A stretch of DNA of 64,000 nt from Paracoccus aeridis. GTDB lineage: Bacteria > Pseudomonadota > Alphaproteobacteria > Rhodobacterales > Rhodobacteraceae. Positions 9,457 through 19,234 of this stretch are shown here, in pieces. The first letter of the stretch is position 1; every line of letters begins with the position of its first letter. The notes under the pieces were generated by a model. The model ran no database searches. It saw nothing but the letters and a program-made list of their open reading frames with translations, and was not told the DNA's origin. The stretch covers positions 124,001 through 188,000 of the forward strand of contig NZ_SELD02000018.1 in assembly GCF_004923205.2 (NCBI RefSeq). The letters are read 5' to 3'. Position numbers and translations under genes: made by a program.

Positions 9457-10086
9457 TCAGTTCAGAAAGATCGGGTACAGCGACAGGACCAGCAGTCCCG
9501 CCATCGTGACGTTGAAGACCCGCAGCCGGGACGGCTCGGTCAGGAAACGCCGCAGCCCGACGCCGAACGCGGCCCAGATCCCGACGCACGGGGCATTGAT
9601 CGCCGCCATCAGCAGCGCCACCGTGGCGACCGACGACAGCGAGGGATGGGCCGGCAGATAGGTCGCGACCGCCCCGAGGGCCATCACCCATGCCTTCGGA
9701 TTGACCCACTGGAACGCGGCCGCCCCGACAAAGCCCAGCGGCTTTCCCGCCGCGCCGTCGGGGGCGTCCGGCGCGTTCGAGCCTGCGATCTTCCAGGCGA
9801 GATACAGAAGATAGCCCCCGCCGACCCAGCGAAGCACGGTGTTGAGCCAGGGATAGACCTCGAACACGGCGCCCAGCCCGGTGCCCATGAGGACGATCAT
9901 GACCGCGAAGCCGACGCTGATGCCCAGGATATGGGGGACCGTCCTGCGGATGCCGAAATTGACGCCGGACGCCAGCACCATCATGTTGTTCGGTCCGGGG
10001 GTGATGGATGTGACGACCGTATAGAGGCTCAGGGCGAGCATCGTCTGGGCCATCGCAAGGCCGGCCGTCGTCGTTTCGGGCGTCAT
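9457..10086 (-). CDS. LysE/RhtB family amino-acid exporter
   Basis: A 209-residue inner-membrane protein with about six hydrophobic helices. The signature 'VVTSITPGPNNMMVLASGVNFG' near residues 23-44 matches the LysE family's conserved T-P-G-P-N motif. Members export amino acids such as lysine, homoserine or threonine, or analogues; the substrate here is not determinable. It lies 87 bases downstream of the TetR gene on the same strand and may be co-transcribed with it. Confidence 0.9.
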   Translation of the reverse strand: MTPETTTAGLAMAQTMLALSLYTVVTSITPGPNNMMVLASGVNFGIRRTVPHILGISVGFAVMIVLMGTGLGAVFEVYPWLNTVLRWVGGGYLLYLAWKIAGSNAPDAPDGAAGKPLGFVGAAAFQWVNPKAWVMALGAVATYLPAHPSLSSVATVALLMAAINAPCVGIWAAFGVGLRRFLTEPSRLRVFNVTMAGLLVLSLYPIFLN

Positions 10087-10173
10087 GGATGCCGCCCCGA
10101 TCGTTTTGCCCCGGATCGTCTTGCCGCTGTGTCGCTCATCCGCCTGTCCTGTGCATGGTGATCCGCGCAGCCG

Positions 10174-10770
10174 TCACTGGGGCCGCAGGAAGCGGCCGAC
10201 CATCGTCGTGATCAGCGCGCGGCAGCTTTCGAAATCCAGCCCCGCCGTCATCAGCGGCAGCATCGGGGCGGCGTCCAGCACGGCGAGAAGGACCGCGCTC
10301 GTCTGATCGGCGTCGAGGCCGGGATCGACCTCGCCCCGCTGCTGCCCGGCCGTGATCGTGGCGGCCAGCAGCTTGCGGACACCCTCGCTGTTGGCCTGCA
10401 GGATCGCATGGATCTTGTCGTTGCGGCCGCCTTCGGCCAGCAGTTCGAACAGGATGCGGCAATGGGCCAGATCGTCCCAGCCCTCCATGCTCCACAGTTC
10501 CGACAGCAGAACGGTCGCCACCGGCTCGCCCTGCGTGTGCCGGGCGAAATGGGCGTGCAGGCCGGCAAGGTAGTCGTCGGCCATCTGTTCGACGATCGCC
10601 TCCTTGCTCGGGAAGTAGTGATAGAGGTGGCCGGGACTGATCCCCGCCTCGTTGCAGATCACCGCGACCGAAGCGCCCTGCAGTCCGTGGCGCAGAAAGC
10701 AGCGATGCGCGGCCGCCAGGATCTCCCTGCGTTTGCTCTCGTGCTGTTCGGGAACGAGCTTGCGCGCCAT
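10174..10770 (-). CDS. TetR/AcrR family transcriptional regulator
   Basis: A 198-residue regulator. The N-terminal helix-turn-helix is clear: 'KRREILAAAHRCFLRHGLQG' followed by 'ICNEAGISPGHLYHYFPSKE', ending in the usual Y-H-Y-F-x-S-K-E. The rest is a variable ligand domain. The ATG is preceded by GGAGG. The gene is divergent from a DoxX-like/MFS pair, and two near-identical 16-bp sites lie in the 150-base gap, so it probably represses itself and that pair. Ligand unknown. Confidence 0.93.
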   Translation of the reverse strand: MARKLVPEQHESKRREILAAAHRCFLRHGLQGASVAVICNEAGISPGHLYHYFPSKEAIVEQMADDYLAGLHAHFARHTQGEPVATVLLSELWSMEGWDDLAHCRILFELLAEGGRNDKIHAILQANSEGVRKLLAATITAGQQRGEVDPGLDADQTSAVLLAVLDAAPMLPLMTAGLDFESCRALITTMVGRFLRPQ

Positions 10771-10788
10771 GCGGCCTCCGGAAAAATA

Positions 10789-10804
10789 GTGCGCACGCTC
10801 TAAC
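10789..10804 (-). promoter_or_regulatory. Operator-like site 1 for the TetR regulator
   Basis: Read on the minus strand this is GTTAGAGCGTGCGCAC. It matches site 2 (10828-10843, plus strand) at 13 of 16 positions, in inverted orientation, 23 bases away. Each copy is itself a rough palindrome around GAGYG-N2-CGCWC. Binding by the neighbouring TetR protein is inferred. Confidence 0.6.
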
Positions 10805-10827
10805 TATCTTGACCTCGCGGCCAGTAT

Positions 10828-10843
10828 GTTAGAGTGTTCGCTC
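10828..10843 (+). promoter_or_regulatory. Operator-like site 2 for the TetR regulator
   Basis: GTTAGAGTGTTCGCTC on the plus strand; inverted partner of 10789-10804. A TTGACC hexamer (10809-10814) lies between the two sites and may be the -35 of the DoxX/MFS promoter, placing both operators across the promoter. Confidence 0.6.
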
Positions 10844-10923
10844 AATCTATGACGGAACGCCCGCCACGTCGAGCCCTGCGCCAGAGAAAGCGGCTTCCCC
10901 GGTCCGGAATCATGCGAGGCGCG

Positions 10924-11283
10924 ATGAAGCGAACCATTCCCATCCTGTCACACCTGCTTGGCTGGCTGCTGGCGGCCTTCTTCCTGTTCGGCGCCTGGGG
11001 CAATCTCTTCCTGTCGGCGGAAAACGCCGCGGCCTACGCGGCATGGGGCTACCCGGCCTGGTTCCACTATGTCACCGCGCTGCTGGAACTGACCGCCGCC
11101 GTGCTGCTGATCGGGGCCGCGTCGCGGCCCCATGGGGCGGCACTGGGGGCGCTGGTGATGGCGGCCGCCACGCTGACCACGGTGGTGCATGGCGATTACG
11201 GCCATTCGACCGCCCCCGCCATCGTCCTTGCCGTCTCGCTCGGGGTGCTGGCCCTGTCGCTGGCGGCCCGCAGGACTGCCTGA
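10924..11283 (+). CDS. DoxX-like small membrane protein
   Basis: About 119 residues with four hydrophobic helices: 'LSHLLGWLLAAFFLFGAWG', a conserved 'YAAWGYPAWFHYVTALLEL' segment, 'ALGALVMAAATLTTVVHGDY' and 'APAIVLAVSLGVLALSL'. The pattern fits the DoxX_2 family of small membrane proteins of uncertain role. The start at 10924 is preferred because GAGG precedes it; upstream in-frame ATGs at 10912 and 10849 are possible. It is followed after 26 bases by the MFS gene, and both are probably controlled by the divergent TetR. Confidence 0.75.
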   Translation: MKRTIPILSHLLGWLLAAFFLFGAWGNLFLSAENAAAYAAWGYPAWFHYVTALLELTAAVLLIGAASRPHGAALGALVMAAATLTTVVHGDYGHSTAPAIVLAVSLGVLALSLAARRTA

Positions 11284-11309
11284 TCCTTCTTTCCTACGGA
11301 GCATCCATC

Positions 11310-12761
11310 ATGAACACGACCAGCGATCCGGCCGGCATGACCGGACCGGCCGGGACAACGCACGCGCACCGCGACGGTTGGGCGGACCTTCTGTCCGGCC
11401 GCCACCTCGTCATCGTCGCGGTCATGGCCAGCGGCATCCTGCTCTACGCCATGAACCTGTATTTCACGGCGGCGCTGATGCCCTCGATCGTGGCCGACAT
11501 CGGCGGGCAGCGGTATTACGCCTGGGTCACGACGGCGTTCGTCATCTCGGCCATCGTCGCCTCGCTGTTCGTCAGCCGCGTTCTGGATCAGAGAGGACCG
11601 GCAACCGCCTATCTGATCGCATTCGCGGCCTTCGCCCTCGGCGCCGCCGGCAATGCGGCCAGCCCTACGATGGAGGTTCTGATCGCCGGGCGCGTCGTCC
11701 AGGGGCTGGGCGGCGGTCTTCTGGCGGGGCTCGGCTATGCGGTGATCCGCACCGCCCTGCCGGAACGGCACTGGGCGCGGGCGACCGGGGTCGTCTCGGC
11801 CATGTGGGGCGTGGGCACCCTGTTCGGCCCGGCGCTTGGCGGCCTGTTCGCGGAACTCGGTCTGTGGCGCTGGTCCTACGGGGCGCTGGCGGCGGTGTCG
11901 CTGCTGTTCGCGCTGCTGGCGCGGCGCTCGTTCGCGGGGATGGCCGGGTCGGGGCGTCCGGCGCCGGTGCCCGCGGCCGCGCTGATCGCGCTGATCCTGG
12001 CCACGGTGGCGATCAGCGTCAGCGCGGTGGTGCCGATCGGCTGGCCGACGCTCGCCGCGGTCGGGGTCGGGCTGGTGCTGCTGGGCCTGTTCGTCCTGAT
12101 CGAGCGGCGGGCGGACAACACGATCCTGCCGAAGATGACCTATCGCCGCGGCAATGCGCTGAAATGGGTTTACCTGACGGTCGCCGCGCTCAGCGCCGGG
12201 GTGATGGTCGAGAACTTCATCCCGCTGTTCGGCCAGCAGCTTGCCGGGTTGAGCCCGCTGGTCGCCGGGCTGCTGGGCGCGGTCCTGTCGCTGGCCTGGG
12301 TCATCGCGCAACTGTTCGTCGTCTCGGTCTCGTCCGAGGCCGGGCGCCGCCGCGCCATCCGTCTCGGCCCCGTGCTGCTGACGGCCGGCCTGATCGTCTA
12401 CGGCCTGCTGCAGTCGCCCGGCGCGGGCTGGCAGACCGTGACGCTCTGGGCCGCTGCGCTTGCCTTGGCGGGGGTCGGCATCGGGCTGGCCTGGCCGTTG
12501 CTGGGCGTCGCCGCGATGAGCAGCACCGACGATCCTGCCGAGGGCGGAAAGGCTGCCGCCGCCATCACCACCACGCAGCTGATCGCGTTTTCGATCACCT
12601 CGGCGCTGGCGGGAACGCTGATGGCGGCCGGGGGCGGGTCCGTCATGGAATCCGCGCGGTATGTCAGCCTGGGGATCGCGGTGCTGACGCTGATCGGGGT
12701 GCTGGCGGCGGGGATCGCGACGGTTGGCGCACAAGACGCGGCAGTTCCTGACCCCGGCTGA
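11310..12761 (+). CDS. MFS multidrug-type transporter
   Basis: A 483-residue major facilitator with 12-14 hydrophobic helices, starting MNTTSDPAGM. Motif C-like 'VVSAMWGVGTLFGPALGG' (~residues 170-187) and the early 'AWVTTAFVISAIVASLFVS' are typical of drug:H+ antiporters (DHA-type). The ATG is preceded by TACGGAG. It is in an operon with the DoxX-like gene and next to a TetR gene, which suggests inducible export of a toxic compound; the compound is not identifiable. No truncation. Confidence 0.9.
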   Translation: MNTTSDPAGMTGPAGTTHAHRDGWADLLSGRHLVIVAVMASGILLYAMNLYFTAALMPSIVADIGGQRYYAWVTTAFVISAIVASLFVSRVLDQRGPATAYLIAFAAFALGAAGNAASPTMEVLIAGRVVQGLGGGLLAGLGYAVIRTALPERHWARATGVVSAMWGVGTLFGPALGGLFAELGLWRWSYGALAAVSLLFALLARRSFAGMAGSGRPAPVPAAALIALILATVAISVSAVVPIGWPTLAAVGVGLVLLGLFVLIERRADNTILPKMTYRRGNALKWVYLTVAALSAGVMVENFIPLFGQQLAGLSPLVAGLLGAVLSLAWVIAQLFVVSVSSEAGRRRAIRLGPVLLTAGLIVYGLLQSPGAGWQTVTLWAAALALAGVGIGLAWPLLGVAAMSSTDDPAEGGKAAAAITTTQLIAFSITSALAGTLMAAGGGSVMESARYVSLGIAVLTLIGVLAAGIATVGAQDAAVPDPG

Positions 12762-12862
12762 GCGGCAGGGCTGTTGCCGCACCGGCGGCGTCGAAACAGC
12801 GGGCGGCAGAGCGCCGCCCGCCCTTGGTCGGCAGACGATCGATCCCGTTCATAGCGCTGCCC

Positions 12863-13819
12863 TCAGGCAACGCTGTTCAGTGCCCGCCGCGTCTGCTCAT
12901 GGCCCGCCGCCCATCGGCGCGCGAGGGCCGTTTGCGTGAAGTCGAAGGCCTTGCCGCCGATCTCGTACCCGGCCCCATCGTGGACGATCTCGGTCAACGT
13001 GACCGGCGGCGGCTCGCCGGATCGCTCGGCCAGGTGCTTTCGAAGCTCGCCGACCGACCGAAGCCTCTGCGCCGCAAAGGCGATGTCCTGGCTGCGGCGC
13101 AGGATCAGGTCGAGACTGCCCGCGCGCTCGGCCCGCGCGGGCCACAGGTCCGCGATCCAGGCGCAGGTCGGACCCTCGATCGGCCGGTCGAGCAGCGCCA
13201 ACGCCGGACAGTTGTCGCCAAGGCCGGCGTCGATCAGCGGGCGCCCCTCCAGCATCACCGGCGGGAAGGCGACGGGAATCGAGGCGCTGGCCAGGACATG
13301 GTCGACGGTCAGGTGGCCCGTGCGGTTGTCGAAGCGCAGGACTTCGGCCGTGGTCTGGTCCATGGCCGAGATGGTGATGCGGCAGGCGGACGCGTTCAGC
13401 GCGTCGAAGTCGATGAGTCCCAGCAGCAGACGCCGCATGGGGGCGGTGTCGAACACATGGTCATCCGGGGGCACACCGGGCATCGCCGCCAGCATGCCGG
13501 GGAAGCTGGCGTGGAACAGCGCGGGCCGGCCGTAGAGCAAGGCGCGGACCACGGCATTGCGCCGCCAGATCGACGCTGCACCCCAGACGGCCTTGTCGGC
13601 GGCGGCGTTCCAGAACTGCTTCAGCCGGTCGACCGCGCCGTCGGGCGCGCCGCCCATCCAGAGCGCTGCGGTGATGGCCCCGATCGAAGTCCCGGAAATG
13701 TGGACCGGAACGACGTCCCGTTCGCTGAAAGCCTGAACCACCCCGCCATAGAACGCGCCAAGCGCATTGCCGCCGCCCAGGCAGACGATGTGCTCGCGGT
13801 GGTCTGCTTCGTCAGCCAT
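12863..13819 (-). CDS. Patatin-like phospholipase
   Basis: A 318-residue protein with a patatin fold: the oxyanion-hole motif 'CLGGGNALGAFYGG' at ~residues 13-26, the nucleophile elbow G-T-S-I-G (Ser ~45) and the catalytic D-A-G near residue 198 ('PLIDAGLGDN'). The family hydrolyses acyl esters of lipids through a Ser-Asp dyad. It has no signal peptide. It lies 62 bases downstream of an SDR gene on the same strand and probably shares its transcript. The physiological lipid is unknown. Confidence 0.9.
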   Translation of the reverse strand: MADEADHREHIVCLGGGNALGAFYGGVVQAFSERDVVPVHISGTSIGAITAALWMGGAPDGAVDRLKQFWNAAADKAVWGAASIWRRNAVVRALLYGRPALFHASFPGMLAAMPGVPPDDHVFDTAPMRRLLLGLIDFDALNASACRITISAMDQTTAEVLRFDNRTGHLTVDHVLASASIPVAFPPVMLEGRPLIDAGLGDNCPALALLDRPIEGPTCAWIADLWPARAERAGSLDLILRRSQDIAFAAQRLRSVGELRKHLAERSGEPPPVTLTEIVHDGAGYEIGGKAFDFTQTALARRWAAGHEQTRRALNSVA

Positions 13820-13881
13820 TCTGCAACTCCGTGTTCAAGATGTGGCGACGACGTGGGAAGCCGCGGCCGGAAGCGACCCTG

Positions 13882-14871
13882 TCAGTGGCGTCGGTGGCGC
13901 CGCTGGGTCAGCAGGATCGCAGCCGCAGCGGCCAGGCCGAGCGCCAGCACGGGCGCGGCAGGGCCGTTCGCGGCGCGCGAGTACAGGCTGGGCCACCCGA
14001 CCTGCTCACCGTCTTCCTGCGCCTCGGAAAGCGGCGCGTGAAGGTTGCCCGCCTGCGGGGCTTCAGCTTGGCCCAGCTGGGCGCTGTAAACCGCCGAGGC
14101 ACCCAGCTTGTCGAAAAGCCCGGGGGCGAGCGCGGCCATGGCGCCCAGCATCGGGCCGGCACCGCCGACATAGACCTCGCGCGTGGGGTGGACGGCGGCG
14201 CGCAGGATGACCCGCGCCACCTCGCCCGGCGCATAGACCGGCGGTGGCAGTCGCGCCGCCCGGCCGGTGATGTTGCGGGCGTGCCGCGTCAGGGGCGTGC
14301 CGATCGACGCGGGCTTGACCAGCGTCACCGTGACCCCCGCCCGGTCGTGCAGCAGTTCGGTGCGCAGCGCGTCGGTGAAGCCTTTCACCGCGTGCTTGGA
14401 GGCCGCGTAGATCCCCTGCACGGGAAACGCGACTTCGGACGCGATGCTGCCGAGGTTGATGAGCGTCCCCCGGCTTTCGCGCAGGTGGGGAAGCGCGGCG
14501 AGGCTGCCGTTCACGACGCCCCAGAGGTTCGTTTCGAACAGCTTGCGCATGTCCTCCTCGGAAACCTGGTCAAGCCGGCCCCACAGGGACACGCCCGCGT
14601 TGTTGACCCAGGTGTCGATCCGGCCATGGCGCGTGATCGCGGCCTGAGCCAGCGCCTCGACCTGGGCGCGCACCCCCACATCGGTCGGGACGCCCAGCGC
14701 GTCGCCGCCAGCGTCGCTGATCTCGCGGACGACGTCCTGCAGAACGCCTTCGGACCGGGCGGCGAGCACCACCCGGGCGCCCTGCCCCGCTGCGTGCCGC
14801 GCCGTGGCAAGACCAATCCCGCTGGTCGCCCCGGTAATGACGATCACCTGTTCAGACAGTGGCTTCTGCAT
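13882..14871 (-). CDS. Short-chain dehydrogenase/reductase with C-terminal membrane segment
   Basis: A 329-residue SDR. The cofactor motif 'VITGATSGIG' is at residues ~10-19, the NNAG motif is at ~86, the catalytic S is followed by Y-x-x-x-K ('YAASKHAVKG', ~153-162) and the domain ends near 255. The last 30 residues include a hydrophobic helix ('APVLALGLAAAAAILL') and a basic tail, so the protein may be membrane-anchored. The start at 14871 has GGAG upstream; the longer frame is rejected. It is upstream of the patatin gene. The substrate is unknown. Confidence 0.9.
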   Translation of the reverse strand: MQKPLSEQVIVITGATSGIGLATARHAAGQGARVVLAARSEGVLQDVVREISDAGGDALGVPTDVGVRAQVEALAQAAITRHGRIDTWVNNAGVSLWGRLDQVSEEDMRKLFETNLWGVVNGSLAALPHLRESRGTLINLGSIASEVAFPVQGIYAASKHAVKGFTDALRTELLHDRAGVTVTLVKPASIGTPLTRHARNITGRAARLPPPVYAPGEVARVILRAAVHPTREVYVGGAGPMLGAMAALAPGLFDKLGASAVYSAQLGQAEAPQAGNLHAPLSEAQEDGEQVGWPSLYSRAANGPAAPVLALGLAAAAAILLTQRRHRRH

Positions 14872-14938
14872 CGTGGAACTCCGTTTCTGCGGGGGGTTGG
14901 TCAGCTTGGCGGTTGCATCTCCGGCCCATCGCCCCCGG

Positions 14939-15019
14939 CACGGCGACCCATGCAGTGACGTGTCCTTCGCGGCGGTGAGCGAGCGTCCCGTCGATGTCAA
15001 AGAGGACAGCGTCGATCAT
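14939..15019 (-). pseudogene. N-terminal fragment of a HAD-family hydrolase
   Basis: From an ATG at 15019, with AGGA upstream, the frame reads MIDAVLFDIDGTLAHRREGH, which is the start of a HAD phosphatase (motif I D-I-D-G-T). After about 27 residues ('HVTAWVAV') the similarity ends. The frame then runs through unrelated sequence to a stop at 14852, inside the start of the SDR gene. No motif II-IV of the HAD family follows in any frame. It looks like a deletion remnant whose promoter and leader may now serve the SDR-patatin pair. Confidence 0.55.
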
Positions 15020-15397
15020 GAATGTTCCTGTCCTTGCAGCGCCTCGCATGCGGCGAACCCGATGGGAAGACTGCGATGCAGCAAGACGCGGCCCTTCGAT
15101 CAACCGCCATCGAGAGCTCGGCGACGGGGATCTGCCAGCTAACGCCCTGCCGACATGGCAGTTGCGATAACATTTGTGGCTCGCTTGTGTTGGGATGGCG
15201 GCTTCAGTTCGCGGCCCAGCCCGCAAGTGACACAAAAAGAATAGCAACCCGACCTGACCTTGGCCCGTAATGATGCGCAGCGACATCGTCTGCCGGACGG
15301 ACGTTGACCGCGGCGGCAGCTTTGCGCCTGCAACCTCTGCCATGTGAACGCGGCCCCCGTTCAACGCGGCCAAATTCCAAGCCTAGGCTCAAGCACC
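15020..15397. other. Intergenic region without a recognisable gene
   Basis: Short frames on both strands lack family features or a convincing ribosome site. The base composition is slightly more AT-rich than the flanks from 15160 to 15260. I see no repeat or hairpin that I would name. Confidence 0.4.
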
Positions 15398-15425
15398 TTG
15401 ACCTTCCCAGCAGATTACTCATAAT
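15398..15425 (+). promoter_or_regulatory. Sigma70-type promoter of the ars operon
   Basis: TTGACC (15398-15403) and CATAAT (15420-15425) with a 16-base spacer give one of the best consensus promoters in the window. It sits 25 bases before the arsR start. Confidence 0.65.
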
Positions 15426-15451
15426 CTCATCAGACGTTGAGGTGATGAGAT
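15424..15451 (+). promoter_or_regulatory. ArsR operator-like inverted repeat overlapping the arsR start
   Basis: ATCTCATCA (15424-15432) and TGATGAGAT (15443-15451) form a perfect 9-base inverted repeat with a 10-base spacer. It overlaps the -10 edge, the ribosome site (GAGGTGATGAG) and the first bases of the arsR ATG. Autorepression by ArsR is the obvious reading; a translational hairpin is an alternative. Confidence 0.6.
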
Positions 15452-15809
15452 GAACGAGTCCGAAGCTCTAGCCGCCTTCACGGCCCTGTCCCAGGACACG
15501 CGGCTGCAGGTCGTGCGGATCCTGGTGCAGGCCGGGCCTGACGGCATGGCCGCCGGCGCTATCGGGGAAGCTGTGGGTGGCGCCAGCACGTCGCGGCTGT
15601 CGTTCCACCTGACCCATCTCGAACATGCCGGGCTGATCCAGTCCCGGCGCGAGGGGCGCTTCATCATCTACCGCGCCGTTTATCCCGCCTTGGCCGGGCT
15701 TGTCGGCTTCCTGATGAAGGATTGCTGCCGGGCCCACCCGGAGATCTGCGCCCCGGCCATCGCGGCGCTCGACTGCGCCTCCGATCCCGGCTTCACCGAA
15801 AGCGCCTGA
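15450..15809 (+). CDS. arsR: ArsR-family metalloregulator
   Basis: A 119-residue winged-helix repressor. The family hallmark '[16 protein letters not shown]' is at residues 10-25, the recognition helix region '[20 protein letters not shown]' at ~43-62, and the wing '[11 protein letters not shown]' follows. A C-terminal CC-x5-C pattern ('[10 protein letters not shown]', ~91-100) could bind As(III), as in alphaproteobacterial ArsR proteins whose metal site lies near the C-terminus rather than in the C-V-C of E. coli ArsR. It overlaps its own operator and leads arsC and a broken acr3. Confidence 0.92.
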   Translation: MNESEALAAFTALSQDTRLQVVRILVQAGPDGMAAGAIGEAVGGASTSRLSFHLTHLEHAGLIQSRREGRFIIYRAVYPALAGLVGFLMKDCCRAHPEICAPAIAALDCASDPGFTESA

Positions 15810-15811
15810 CC

Positions 15812-16237
15812 GTGGATGTCGTCATCTACCACAACCCCGACTGCGGCACCTCGCGGAACACGCTGGCGATGATCCGCAATGCCGGCGTCGAGCCGCATGT
15901 CATCGAGTATCTGAAGACGCCGCCCGCCCGGGCGCTGCTCGTGCAGCTGATCACCCGCATGGGGATCACGCCGCGCGACCTGCTGCGCGAGAAGGAAACG
16001 CCTTACACCGAGCTTGGTTTGGACGATCTGTCCCTGTCCGAAGCGGCGCTGCTCGATGCGATGATGGCGCATCCGGTGCTGATCAACCGCCCCGTCGTCG
16101 TCAGCCCCAGGGGCGTGCGGCTCTGCCGTCCCTCAGAGGCTGTGCTGGACCTGCTGCCGCCGCAACGGGCTGCCTTCAGCAAGGAAGACGCCGAATGGGT
16201 CGTGGATGCCCAGGGCAACCGCACCCGCCCTGCCTAA
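15812..16237 (+). CDS. arsC: Arsenate reductase (ArsC, glutaredoxin-dependent type)
   Basis: A 141-residue protein from GTG 15812, two bases after the arsR stop. It begins [20 protein letters not shown], with catalytic Cys11 in the family N-P-x-C-G-T-S-R-N motif, and has the expected '[20 protein letters not shown]' with the substrate-binding Arg. It would reduce arsenate to arsenite using glutathione and glutaredoxin. The frame is intact and of normal length, although the pump gene that should remove the product is broken just downstream. Confidence 0.93.
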   Translation: MDVVIYHNPDCGTSRNTLAMIRNAGVEPHVIEYLKTPPARALLVQLITRMGITPRDLLREKETPYTELGLDDLSLSEAALLDAMMAHPVLINRPVVVSPRGVRLCRPSEAVLDLLPPQRAAFSKEDAEWVVDAQGNRTRPA

Positions 16238-16252
16238 GCAAAGGTTATCGCG

Positions 16253-17325
16253 ATGACCTCTCCGCGTCCGGCGAGCCGGCTTTTCTTTCTCGACCGGTAC
16301 CTGACGCTGTGGATCTTCGCGGCCATGGCGCTCGGCATCGGGCTCGGCCGATCTTCAACGGCCTGCCGAATGGCCTGAATGCCCTGTCGATCGGATCGAC
16401 CAACATCCCGATCGCCATCGGCCTGATCCTGATGATGTATCCGCCGCTGGCGAAGGTGCGCTACGAGGAACTGCACCGCGTCTTCGCCGACAGGCGCGTG
16501 CTGCTGCTGTCGCTGGTGCAGAACTGGATCATCGGGCCAGTGCTGATGTTCGTCCTCGCCGTGATCTTCCTGCGCGACTAGCCGGAATACATGACGGGCC
16601 TGATCCTCATCGGCCTTGCGCGCTGCATCGCCATGGTGCTGGTCTGGAACCAACTCGCGCGCGGCGACAGCCAGTATGTCGCGGGGCTGGTGGCCTTCAA
16701 TTAGATTTTCCAGATCCTGTTCTTCTCCACCTACGCCTGGCTGTTCCTGACCGTGCTCCCCCCGCTCTTCGGGCTTGAGGGCAGCGTCGTCGACGTGGGC
16801 TTCCGGACCGTGACCGAGGCCGTGCTGATCTACCTGGGCCTGCCGTTCCTGGCCGGGTTCCTGACCCGCCGCATCCTGATCGCCCGCATGGGGGCGGAGT
16901 GGTATGGGGAGGTGTTCCTGCCGAAGATCAGCCCGATCACGCTGCTGGCGCTGCTCTTCACCATCGTCGCGATGTTCAGCCTGAAAGGCGGCGACGTGCT
17001 GCGCCTGCCGCTCGATGCCCTCCGGATTGCCATTCCGCTGGTGCTGTATTTCGCCATCCAGTTCCTGGTGAGCTTCGCCATGGGCCGGCTGGTCGCCAGG
17101 GACTATCCGCGCACCACCGCCATCGCCTTCACCGCCGCCGGCAACAACTTCGAGCTGGCGATTGCCGTGGCCATCGCCGCCTACGGCCTGGCCTCGCCGG
17201 TGGCCTTCGCCGCCGTGATCGGCCCGCTGGTCGAGGTGCCGGTGCTGATCGGGCTGGTGAACGTGGCCTTGCGACTGGGGCGCCGCTGGTTTTCCGAAGA
17301 TGCGCTGAAGGAGGCCCGCGCGTGA
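16253..17325 (+). pseudogene. acr3: ACR3-family arsenite efflux pump, disrupted
   Basis: The intact gene would encode a ~357-residue ten-helix arsenite exporter. From ATG 16253 the frame starts properly ([20 protein letters not shown]), then shifts frame near 16349. The next segment ('[20 protein letters not shown]') is in the adjacent frame and ends at TAG 16579-16581. The same frame continues with '[20 protein letters not shown]' and is stopped again at TAG 16702-16704. The remaining 207 codons to 17325 are open and carry the conserved late helices, including '[14 protein letters not shown]'. The rest of the sequence is well conserved, so the decay is probably recent. A working full-length pump cannot be made. 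Confidence 0.88.
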
Positions 17326-17372
17326 TCGCCGATCTGCCGATCCCGTATTCCGCGGCCCTGCCCGCGCTCTAG
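17322..17372 (+). other. Short frame overlapping the acr3 stop, possible remnant of a fourth ars gene
   Basis: GTG 17322 overlaps the acr3 TGA in the usual GTGA coupling and reads [16 protein letters not shown] before a TAG. The 'ADLP...AALPAL' start loosely resembles the N-terminus of ArsH flavoproteins, which often follow acr3, but the piece is too short to be sure. Confidence 0.2.
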
Positions 17373-17508
17373 CCAACGCGACCGGCAGCATCGGCGAGCG
17401 GCAGAACGTCGCCCGGCCCTGCACCAGGAAAGACCAGCCCTGTTGAACCCGCGTCAGTCGGCCGATCAGAGTCGAGACAGGTGCACCGACAATCCCGTGA
17501 CTCGTCGT

Positions 17509-18999
<1,491 letters not shown>

Positions 19000-19234
19000 T
19001 CACGGCGCGGGTGCAAAGTCCAGCACCCGGGGGGAAGCCGTTGCCGACTGCCATGAAACCGCGCGGATCACCGACCGGAAGGCATCGCGAAGGGTGCCGC
19101 ATCCTTCTACCGTTGCGTGTGCGGCACGATTTCAACGCTTCGCAAGCTCAACGCAGCGTCACGTTTGCGTCAGGGGGGTTCGGCGCGCCAATGTCGGCGA
19201 GAGACCGCCACTGCAGGCGGGGGGAGGAACGGAC

